From: Larix sibirica
Lineage: Eukaryota; Streptophyta; Pinopsida; Pinales; Pinaceae
Assembly (NCBI GenBank): GCA_004151065.3
Contig: NWUY0300002458.1
Location: 28,714-44,100 of the forward strand
Direction of reading: 5' to 3'
Length of the DNA stretch: 15,387 bases
Part shown: piece after piece, positions 8,138 to 15,387 of the stretch
Position numbering within the stretch: the first letter of the stretch is position 1
Layout of the letters: each line of letters begins with the position of its first letter
Notes under the pieces: generated by a model
Told to the model about the DNA's origin: nothing
Database searches by the model: none
What the model saw: only the letters and a program-made list of their open reading frames with translations
Position numbers and translations under genes: made by a program

Positions 8138-10269
8138 ATAGAGTATTAAGGGACTGTAGGTAAGAGGGACGAGAACATAAGGAATTCTGAGAATAATGAG
8201 ATGCTGACAAAAACAAAGAAATAACATGAAAAAATAACTCAGGTTTTATAATTCTAATGGTAGCAAGTGGAACCACGGTTCAATCACATGTAACATTGAA
8301 AACAAACACCATGTTCAGAAATACATTTTGCACACAAATTTCATGAATAGTCAATCACCAAATGAGCATGCATAGTGATAACATTAGCATGAAAGATTTC
8401 AAAATAGTGACAGTTTAAAATAAACCACAGAACATTCAAGTTAAAATAAAGCTAAAACCTGGCTCTTAAAATATGATATTAATCTCAGCATCAGTACAGG
8501 TCTCTAAAATAGAGTGTATGCCTTCAGCTCTTCAAAGGTATCCTCACGACCCTCATATCATTCACAGCCTAACATGATGGAACCCCCTTTACATTTAAAG
8601 TTATAAGCTTTATAGAGTCGTACAATTAGTGAGTTGTAGCGAGTTTAAAGAAAATTAAATCTATCCACAAAATAAAAATAAAAATAAATCTCTGCAGGGA
8701 TCCTGAAACAGTTGAAGTTTCCTTTAAATATGGAGCTGATCATCAATGTTGATTTTAAGTCTTTGAATGCTTTGACACCCGTGTCCTCAGATTTAGATTT
8801 AATCCATTGCTAACTTTGATTTTGGGATGACTGGAGCTATTTTGTTTGAATATTGATCTATTTTGATTAAGAATAAATTCCCTGAACAATTATTAAATTT
8901 GAACAATTATTGTTCTCTGCTGTAGTATATATGATTTTAAAACTTGAACAGAATGCTCAACTCATGCCTTGATGTCTCCCTGGAGATATGGATCCGTCAC
9001 TTGGAAAAATGCCTTAAAATATGGATCTGATCTACAACTATTTCCTTTAAAACTGGGGCTAATCCATTTGTCTGGCAGTGTGAGGTTTGATGCTAATTTA
9101 CTGCCATCAAAATATAGATCTATTTGTCAAGAATAGGAAGAATTAATGTTCGAAGTGTTTCTTATGTTTTATCCATAAAGATAGTCCAAAGTTCATGGAA
9201 GAGGCCACACAGTTATCCATCTTCATAAAGCTACACATCAGCAACATTATAGTGATATCTTGTCATCGCGTACTCTCAGATGTGCCAAGGAGCTAAATGA
9301 TTAGTTCAACCCATAAACGCTGGTATTTCTCCAAAATATTAATCCTCCAAAAGAAAAGAGAATCTACCAACTGTAATACAATGGAGAACTAATGTTGTTG
9401 GAGAATCAATCCAAGCCCTCACCCAAAATTATACAAATACTTTGTTGCTTTTTATATACCAGCGGCACTGTCCTATTTCTGCTAACATTCAGTCTGCCAA
9501 ATCATAGCGAACATCGTGCTCTTTGAAATCACTGTTATAGACAGAGAACTAGACATTTTTGTTTGCATGGACATTGGTTTCCACACCTGGAACTTAACTT
9601 TAACCATCGAGCAATCTCCTTTAAAAATCGGGCAAACTTGAAACCTTGACAACGATTGAAGTTTGGATGCTTATTTGGTGCTGGCACTTTGACACCTGCT
9701 ACTCAGTCTTGGGCTCTTTTTCAGCTGCATATTCGAGATGTATAGCTTCTTTTTGAATGCCAACTCATCTTCTTTCATGCAAATAAAGAGAATCTCATGG
9801 GATGGCTACCAGCAAACGCTATGAAGATTGGGCAAGTTCTCCCTTAATGCACTTAGATGCTACTGGAATTTACAATTGGGCATTTGACAACCGGTCATAG
9901 TAAAATTATGGAAAATTCCTTCATAAAAAGGACTGAATTTCTCCTCAACGGTTGTGAAATTTCGGAAATCGACTGAGATTAAGCTAAATGGACCCGTTAT
10001 GGAAGTGGGTTTTAAACCATTTTGGACGATTCCTCACGGTTTTGGGGCAATGTGATCCTGAAAATCATTACCCAGAAAATGACGGGTTTGCTATTGATGC
10101 TTTGGCTCTGTGAAGTCTGTACATTGTGTACATTGCTCTTCAAGGTTGGCCCACATTTAAGAGAAATTATTTTTATGATATGAAAATCAAACCAAAATGC
10201 AATATATGTTACTCATCTCACACCCAATTAGTGTATAACAGAGCTATGATGAATTGAAATGGTATGAGC
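8138..10269. other. Gene-free stretch with recurring CTTTAAAATATGG-like motif
   Basis: No gene could be supported over about 2.1 kb. A motif close to CCTTTAAAATATGGATCTGATC recurs in diverged form at about 8464, 8721, 9012, 9044 and 9618. At 8884-8915 GAACAATTATT occurs twice 17 bp apart, the second within the near-palindrome GAACAATTATTGTTC. At 10118-10135 the 9-mer TGTACATTG is doubled. Short open frames (for example 33 codons beginning MATSKRYEDW near 9802) have no recognised relative. Confidence 0.4.
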
Positions 10270-10391
10270 GAGGAATCCATAACCGAACATTAATACAAAG
10301 TAAAAGGCACTTTTTCAATTATCAAACCATGAGGAATCCATAACCGAACATTAATACAAAGTAAAAGGCACTTTTTCAATTATCAAACCAT
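10270..10391. repeat. 61 bp perfect tandem duplication
   Basis: Copies 10270-10330 and 10331-10391 are identical over all 61 bases, starting GAGGAATCCATAACCG and ending TTATCAAACCAT, and join without spacer. There is no third copy. Perfect identity points to a recent event, or to an assembly artefact. Confidence 0.97.
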
Positions 10392-10477
10392 TTTCCAATG
10401 CCTTTCAATATAATCATTACTCGAAATGCGTTTCAATGAACTTTGTCATATCATTCTTCTTGCTGGCAGCCTTCAAT

Positions 10478-10491
10478 GTTCAACGTTGAAC
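10478..10491. repeat. 14 bp perfect palindrome
   Basis: GTTCAACGTTGAAC reads the same on both strands and contains an AACGTT core. It is short enough to arise by chance; no adjacent gene suggests that it is an operator or factor-binding site. Confidence 0.6.
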
Positions 10492-10860
10492 TGTTTTTTA
10501 AAACATTTAAAACTGAATCCTCGGGCTGATTTTAAGCCTGCATGGATACTTAAGGCATAAAAATGCTTGAAAGAGATTATAAAACATTTAAGAGCGACGC
10601 TAAAATTAACTTTAAAAATTGAAATGTAATGCAAATTAAAAACCATAAATATTCTAAAACTAGGCAACTTAACTAGGTTTAAGTAATTCTCAAAGAGTGA
10701 CTAGACTGGAAAGGAAAAGGACAAAGAAAAATAGGATGACAGATCTAGGACTTACACTTGCAAAATAATTTTGGAGGCAGTTTGGGCTGTGGCTGTTGTA
10801 GGGTGTGGTAGTGGTTCACTATGATACAAGTGGGGTTGGGAGCCCCTTCAACATAGAGAC

Positions 10861-10872
10861 TGGTATCATAGT
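10861..10872 (+). mobile_element. Possible LTR-retrotransposon primer-binding-site remnant
   Basis: TGGTATCATAGT shares its first eight bases, and ten of twelve overall, with TGGTATCAGAGC, the usual plant primer-binding site complementary to initiator methionine tRNA. A binding site normally follows the 5' LTR within a few bases; here CAACA ends 7 bases earlier. I found no second LTR copy in the window and no gag or pol downstream, so this may be a solo remnant or a chance match. Confidence 0.25.
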
Positions 10873-10875
10873 TCA

Positions 10876-11070
10876 TTGGCTAGCAGAGTATCTCTAGCCC
10901 CGTCGCAGCTCGGGGGTCCGAGAGAAAGAAGAGTTCTCTATGGTATGGTAGGGAGGAAACCGGTGGATCAATCCGGATTGACAATCTTCAAGACTAGTCT
11001 CGCGGTAGATTTGGCGGCAACACCAACCTTCTGCTTCATCCTCTACCTTCAACAACTAGCCATTTTTTAG
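10876..11070 (+). other. 64-codon open frame, unidentified
   Basis: Starts at ATG 10876 and ends at TAG 11068-11070. It coincides with a GC-richer patch (CCCCGTCGCAGCTCGGGGGTCCG). The first two thirds look hydrophilic (LGGPRERRVLYGMVGRKPVD), the end is hydrophobic (FCFILYLQQLAIF). It lies directly after the primer-binding-site-like sequence, where a retroelement leader would be, but the protein matches no gag that I know. Probably a chance frame. Confidence 0.2.
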
Positions 11071-11755
11071 GTATTATATGATTATTGTTTTCCATTATAA
11101 ATTATGCATTGAATGATATTGGATTAATTTTAATGTTGAAAGTGATCTGTTATCTGTTGTAAGTGATAAAAGAAAATAAAAAATAAATATTGCTAGATTC
11201 AGTTTCAGATCTGTTTCTAGGGAGGGGCATTAAATATTGTATGAGAGCTAGGATCGAACACTTGGCCTTAAGGACTCTTTAAATGTGTTACAAATATATG
11301 AGATCCTTGTTTTACATGACTACATGTTTTCATGTTGTAATGATTTTCGTTAATTACTCCTACTCATATTGTATGGCCACTAGTTCCGTGATTTGTGAAT
11401 GTAATCATACTTAAATTGTATGCAGATCTGTTAATTCATTCAATAAATATAGGAATGGCTGAATTGAATTTTATTAAGAATTAGTGATAGGAAGTTCGAG
11501 AGAGATATGCACACACAGGTACTATCTCTTGGCATCAATTGAGATATATTGCAACCTATATTGTAGGTGAAGAAATGCATGGTAATGAATTGTATTTATA
11601 ATCCATTCATCACCATATATAGATATAGTTATGGGTTGTAATTAGTAATTGTATGTTGATTTTAAAATGTTTAAACATTATATATCTTGTACATATGGGA
11701 TATATATCTTAAATCACAAGTAGTCAACAGTTAAACTCCATGGAACGAAGGATGA
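11071..11755. other. No gene; AT-rich lead-in to the pseudogene pair
   Basis: AT-rich sequence with no coding frame. A purine tract GGGAGGGGCA at 11220-11229 is followed by TTAAATATTGTATGAGAGC and then GGATCGAACACTTGGCC, which is of a type often seen in plant repeats; no element boundary could be drawn. Weak vestiges of the RRM gene may begin at about 11725. Confidence 0.4.
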
Positions 11756-12000
11756 GCCACCGACTACATAGCAATGAAGGATGCTGTAAGAGAAAAGTTG
11801 AATGAGTATGGAATTGAGAACTTTGAAGCAATTGTCGTAATGGAAGATCGATGTGCAATAACTGCTTTCAAGTGTTTGCAAAATCTAGATGCTGTATTTG
11901 GTTGTGAGAAAACTGTAGAGGTTACATTTACAGAGTTTTCTAGTTAATGAATGAGGAACAAATGGTGACAGATGCAATTTTTGTGCATGACGAGAGTATG
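11756..12000 (+). pseudogene. hnRNP-Q-like tandem-RRM protein, pseudogene fragment
   Basis: Plant hnRNP-Q/SYNCRIP-like proteins bind RNA in the nucleus through three RRM domains. The frame 11756-11947 gives KDAVREKLNEYGIENFEAI, VVMEDR, then TAFKCLQNLDAVFGCEK and VEVTF. This parallels the second RRM of these proteins as I remember them (EALKEKLKEYGVENVED..LVED, DAFKRLQKRDVVFGVEK.AKVSF). The segment between MED and TAFK, where the RNP1 motif (RGFAFLEF) should lie, is deleted. After a stop at 11945-11947 the match resumes one frame over, at 11947-12000: NEEQMVTDAIFVHDES against DEIMAQVKTVFVDGL, the linker and RNP2-like strand of the third RRM. A TGA lies just upstream (11753-11755) and TAG follows at 12001. 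With a lost motif, a frameshift and no ends, this is a non-functional fragment. It runs into the carrier pseudogene about 20 bp later, in the same orientation. Confidence 0.7.
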
Positions 12001-12019
12001 TAGCTGCTCACTTCTATTA

Positions 12020-12374
12020 ATCACAACCTTAATCACTATTAATCCTTTGGACATTGCACATGTATGGCTGGTAGTATACATTGATAAGAGAAAAGCAAGG
12101 CAGTTCAAGGGTCTCATTTATTTCCTCAAAACAATACAACAAAAGATGACTTGAAGGGAGTTTATCATGATCTACCCGCTTCATTGTATGAATGATCGTT
12201 CTCTGTGGTTTATACTTTGGGGGTTTTGACATTGTAAAAGACATGATGTTGCAAGAATCTCCTCACATTCCATTTTAGAAGAGATGGATTGTAGCTCAAG
12301 CCGTAACTACCTCTGCTGGTTTGCTTTCCTATCCACTGGATACAGTTAAAGGTGGATTCATTGCCGTATATTGA
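12020..12374 (+). pseudogene. PM-ANT1-type ADP/ATP carrier, pseudogene fragment
   Basis: Members of the mitochondrial carrier family (SLC25) exchange nucleotides; the plant PM-ANT1 type (Arabidopsis At5g56450, from memory) is reported at the plasma membrane. Three successive plus-strand frames give one continuous alignment. Frame 1, to about 12145: TTLITINPLDIAH, then KARQFKGLIYFLKTIQQK. Frame 2, 12142-12195: KDDLKGVYHDLPASLYE. Frame 3, 12192-12374: MIVLCGLYFGGFDIVKDMM, SPHIPF, a TAG at 12276-12278 where Trp is expected, then KRWIVAQAVTTSAG and LLSYPLDTVK. The PLDIAH and YPLDTVK pieces are two copies of the family's P.[DE]..[KR] signature; PLDIAH.RLA, LPASL.G and YFGGFD are typical of the PM-ANT1 group rather than the RRRMMM-type mitochondrial isoform's neighbours. 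The sequence breaks off where RRRMMM should follow. About a third of a ~330-residue carrier remains; it has two frameshifts and one stop. Confidence 0.88.
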
Positions 12375-12893
12375 TATTGATAAAGTTATTTTTACATGGA
12401 GGAACTTTACATAATTGATCTGATTGTTGAGAGAATTGATCTAGTTATCTGAGTCATTATACTGATAAAGAAATCACTTGTAGTTCGATTAAGAGCATGT
12501 AAGCCATAGATCCTTAGTGAATCGGCCATAACTTTGAGAGAATATAGGGCTTTAGCATTCGTTGATAGCCGATTGAGTGATAACCTACTTGAAACTGCCA
12601 TTAAATGCTTGTGGGAAGGGTTGGACTGTATGTGGATGCGTTCAAAAGAGGCCATCTCACTGTTTAAACACGAGATCACTCGAAAACTCTGTGTAGGGAC
12701 TTATAAACTGAAGTTCGAAGTTATAATGCTGTTATTATTTTTAACCCCTGCTAAACCCTACTCAACGATTGATGTGGCATGAATTAGAATCTACTCGCAC
12801 TAGTTGAACCATGCTTATCGTAGATCGGAGTCCATACAAAGTAGTTATCTGTTTATGGTATACCCAACTAAATTTTCATGGTTTTATTCGTTT
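12375..12893. other. No supported gene
   Basis: Overlapping open frames on both strands (12407-12679 minus, 90 codons; 12534-12782 plus, 82 codons) share the same DNA and neither translation resembles a known family. GGCCATAACTTTGAG near 12523, followed by GATAGCCGATTGAGTGA, resembles wording common in plant retroelement non-coding regions, but no element ends are visible. The rest of the carrier gene (after DTVK) could not be found here. Confidence 0.4.
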
Positions 12894-13115
12894 GAAGAGG
12901 CGCATTCTACAACTCAGTAGGGGAGATGTATAATTCCTTCCTTGCTCAGCTTGAAGTTGATACATGTCCTTTTTACATGTACCTTATGAAAGAGGCTCAT
13001 TCTACAACCCAAAAATTAAAATGGTTCCTCAACATTTTTACTTTAAAAAGGAGTTTATACTTCGAAAAAATTGATTTTTTTGAACACTTGAAGTTGATAA
13101 ATCCCTTTTAGATGG
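12894..13115. repeat. Diverged, partly interrupted duplication
   Basis: GAAGAGGCGCATTCTACAAC (12894) recurs as GAAAGAGGCTCATTCTACAAC (12988). Downstream of each, CTTGAAGTTGATA with a following TCC.TTTTA recurs at 12950 and 13087. The order is kept (A-B-A'-B'), with unit lengths of about 94 and 130 bp, so the second unit seems to carry an insertion of about 40 bp. This is an old duplication. Confidence 0.6.
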
Positions 13116-13249
13116 ATCTATACTGGTATATCATAATAAAAAAAAAATCCGATATAAAAAGAATGCTATTAGATTTGTAGTGCAAGTCCGTGCCATGACT
13201 GTCCTAATCGAAACTCTGCTACGGGTATTTTAGAGTTAAAAGATAACAA

Positions 13250-13350
13250 TGTTTCCATACTCGTCAGCTCGTTCATGTGCAGCCAGAGTCACCCTGGCGC
13301 GCAGCAGTTGTGCTCCGCCGGCCCAAACCTCAGATGGGATCACAGTTAGG
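13250..13350. other. Isolated GC-rich patch
   Basis: About 100 bp (GTCACCCTGGCGCGCAGCAG, GCTCCGCCGGCCC) much richer in G+C than either flank. Minus-strand frame 13236-13484 translates it as SEVWAGGAQLLRARVTLAAH, but that frame runs on into the tandem duplication, and no family was recognised. It could be an exon remnant or a foreign insert. Confidence 0.35.
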
Positions 13351-13440
13351 GTTACTCTGTAGCCAATGATTAAACAACAGTCAAACTCAAGCATAATAAT
13401 CAAGCAGGTGCAACGGCTGGATATGCTCAGTTGTATATTA

Positions 13441-13731
13441 GTTAAAGGTAGAGGCATAGGTTGTTGTATTAACAGTTCGAACATTAATTAAGAGTGGAGG
13501 CAATAGTGGTTGCAGGTACAACTGTATATTCTTCTACGTAAAAAAAAAATAGTAATGAGGAATGCAATACCTACACACTCACCCTAAAATAGATAAAGGT
13601 AGAGGCATAGGTGGTTGTATTAACAGTTCGAACATTAATTAAGAGTGGAGGCAATAGTGGTTGCAGGAACAACTGTATATTCTTCTACGTGAAAAAAAAA
13701 TAGTAACGAGGAATGCAATACACACTCACCC
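13441..13731. repeat. Tandem duplication, period 151 bp
   Basis: Copy 1 (13441-13584) and copy 2 (13592-13731), 7 bp apart, both carry GTAGAGGCATAGG, CAGTTCGAACATTAATTAAG, GGAGGCAATAGTGGTTGCAG and a run of 9-10 A. They differ by five substitutions and one 4 bp deletion (CCTA missing from copy 2 before CACACTCACCC). No coding frame or terminal inverted repeat was seen. A shorter, older relation to the bases just before copy 1 (GCAGGTGCAACGG...GTTGTATATT) is possible. Confidence 0.95.
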
Positions 13732-13799
13732 AATAAATTGAAAAATAGGTCAAAAGTTTTCTGAAAACCTCACACGCACTCTACTTATCGATAATAAGT

Positions 13800-14760
13800 G
13801 TCTATACATCATGTAAAGGGTTCTATGTGTGGACATGTGAATGCCTGAATATATGGGTTTTTGTCTAAATGTTGTATGTTTATTGAATAAAGGACTTTAT
13901 GTAAGCGAATGTGTATGAAAAGATATATGTCAAAAGGTTAAAATAAAGCACTATGTTTATTATATGATGGAGTTAGTTGGTGATTGTTAAATGATTGAAA
14001 GGTATTCATTGACAAAAGTATTACAGATATTATATGGATGAGTTTGGGATGAAATTAAATAATTGTGTTTTGTTTATTTCAAATGGAAGGGTAAGAAAGA
14101 AAGGCATTTAGGATTAATATATACGAATGTATTCCATTCATTTGATCAAGGTTTAAAGGGAAAATGAACGCATAGGAACATTAGATAAATAGATTTGGTA
14201 TTAAGGAGAAGGTTAAAGGTCCTAAGTGAGATGTTGTGCTTTTTGTATGGAATATTGTGTCGATTAAGTCGACAGTGAGAATCAATATTTTATGATATAT
14301 ATAAAATGTGTCAAAAAGATAATTTGAAATTGTAGGGTTACATTGGAAGTATTATGGTGTAGGGATAAATAAAAGGTATTGTACATGTTGATCAAATCAA
14401 GTGAGTTTATATGAATGTATTAGGTTTATAAAATGGATGGTTTATGTGGTGTGTTGTGAATTAGTTATGTTAATCTAGGCACATGATGAATTAATTCATG
14501 TTTTATATTATGAATTGGGTTATGTTTTTTTTTCTTTTTGTATAAATGAATTAATTATGATATGTATTGTGAAACAATTTAAGATGAAGTAGTATTGTAT
14601 TTACATGTAATGGATTGATTAATGTTCTTATATGAGGAATTAATGTAAATGATTGTGTTTATGTGGTGAATTGATTTAAGTTAATGTATTGTGTTATAAA
14701 TGATGAAGTTATACGTGAGGTATTGTGTTTTTGTGTTATAAATGAAGAAGATATACATTG
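13800..14760. other. C-depleted, strand-asymmetric AT-rich block
   Basis: The plus strand is nearly devoid of C while keeping G: in 14401-14760 I count 10 C and 77 G in 360 bases. Words such as GTGTTTATGTGGTGAATTGAT, GAATTAATT and TATTGTGTTATAAATGA recur, e.g. TTGTGTTATAAATGATGAAG near 14690 and TTGTGTTATAAATGAAGAAG near 14731. It looks like a decayed short-unit repeat that inherited a G-rich, C-poor strand. No gene is seen. Confidence 0.65.
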
Positions 14761-15387
14761 ATTAGAAGAGATGAGTGAAGATAATTTCTTAGGCCTTGAC
14801 AAATAAATCCTATGGGTTGTCCTAGAGTGGAAATGGACCAAGCACAACTTATTTCTAACGTGTAAGTGAAGAGAAACAATAAGATGGATCAATAATGCCT
14901 AGAGAGACAAAACCAATCGATTACATAGATAAGGCATAGTGTAAACTATTTAGTTACCCCAAAAATTACAATTAGTGAATCTAAGTCATTATGTTGGAAC
15001 GAATATTTAGTTTTGGAAACTTCCATGTGTGGCATAGAGCATATTGGAGACATCATTATAAAAGATAGGTTTTACATTAAGTTCGACATGAAGTTATCCG
15101 GGGGGGAATTCCATTTTTTTGGACTTAGTCTTAGTGAGAATAGTGTCAAATAGATGAATTTGGTGAATTTACTAAATGATGGGAAATGGATAAATTTTCA
15201 GTGACAAGACACCAAAGAATATTTTTGCCGAGCCTTCGATATTCTGTTGAGAGGGTGAAACATAATCGAAATTTGGAAAATGAGATTTCAATGGGACCAG
15301 GGTGACAAGATGAACACAATGACATTGATTGTGCAACATGAGAAACACCATTAACAAAAAAAATACAAACTTGACTTGACCCTGACA
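14761..15387. other. No supported gene
   Basis: AT-rich sequence with no recognised coding frame. The 77-codon minus-strand frame at 14659-14892 is S/T/H/I-rich and partly the complement of the preceding repeat; the 61-codon frame at 15172-15357 has no known motif. A G8 run (15100-15107) and short A runs near the right edge are the only notable simple sequences. Confidence 0.5.

Noticed and set aside
9802-9900. 33-codon frame beginning MATSKRYEDW, and an overlapping frame with ENLMGWLPANAMKIGQ
   Set aside because: Two competing frames on the same strand, both short and without recognised relatives.
11972-12154. 60-codon plus-strand frame as an intact small protein
   Set aside because: Its C-terminal two thirds are the first segment of the carrier pseudogene and the match continues in another frame after its stop; the minus-strand frame 12029-12244 is its shadow.
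12407-12782. Overlapping 90- and 82-codon frames on opposite strands
   Set aside because: They share the same DNA, neither resembles a known family, and neither continues the carrier sequence.
13236-13484. 82-codon minus-strand frame spanning the GC-rich patch
   Set aside because: It starts inside the 151 bp-period duplication and has no recognised motif; coding is not supported.
13441-13731. The duplicated ~144 bp units as paired LTRs or terminal repeats
   Set aside because: Only 7 bp lie between them and there is no internal coding region, TG...CA ends or target-site duplication.

Overview
This looks like a non-genic, repeat-littered stretch of a land-plant nuclear genome. It is AT-rich, no open reading frame exceeds 96 codons, and there is no tRNA, rRNA, operon or CRISPR array. 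The only recognisable coding matter is broken plant gene remnants: an AP2/ERF DNA-binding domain (minus strand, about 5.14-5.35 kb), a tandem-RRM hnRNP-Q-like protein (plus strand, about 11.76-12.00 kb) and a plant PM-ANT1-type ADP/ATP carrier (plus strand, about 12.02-12.37 kb). AP2/ERF proteins and this carrier subtype point to a plant. The low gene content and worn repeats would suit a large-genome seed plant such as a gymnosperm, but that is inference. One ambiguous base (n) lies at 7885.

Layout. 1-240: an (AG)n microsatellite followed by a regularly spaced CTAG-cored AT-rich repeat. 438-728: an open frame of unknown nature on the minus strand. 758-1050: a decayed ~21 bp minisatellite. 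1110-1169: a 30 bp duplication. 1170-3777: AT-rich sequence without genes. 3778-3829: a 26 bp duplication. 4.03-5.35 kb: a richer-composition island read on the minus strand, with the AP2/ERF remnant and three coding-like but unidentified stretches. 5.73-5.80 kb: a palindrome abutting a 24 bp duplication. 6.2-6.55 kb: degenerate AAGCCA-type repeats. 7.07-8.14 kb: coding-like but broken plus-strand frames. 8.14-10.26 kb: no gene. 10.27-10.39 kb: a perfect 61 bp duplication. 10.86 kb: a weak primer-binding-site-like sequence. 11.76-12.37 kb: the two fused pseudogene fragments. 13.44-13.73 kb: a 151 bp-period duplication. 13.8-14.76 kb: a block strongly depleted in C on the plus strand.

No functional gene is supported and the genes do not form a working system. 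The main points of interest are the head-to-tail joining of fragments of two unrelated cellular genes, the decayed AP2/ERF locus, and an unusual number of exactly two-copy tandem duplications of different unit lengths and ages.
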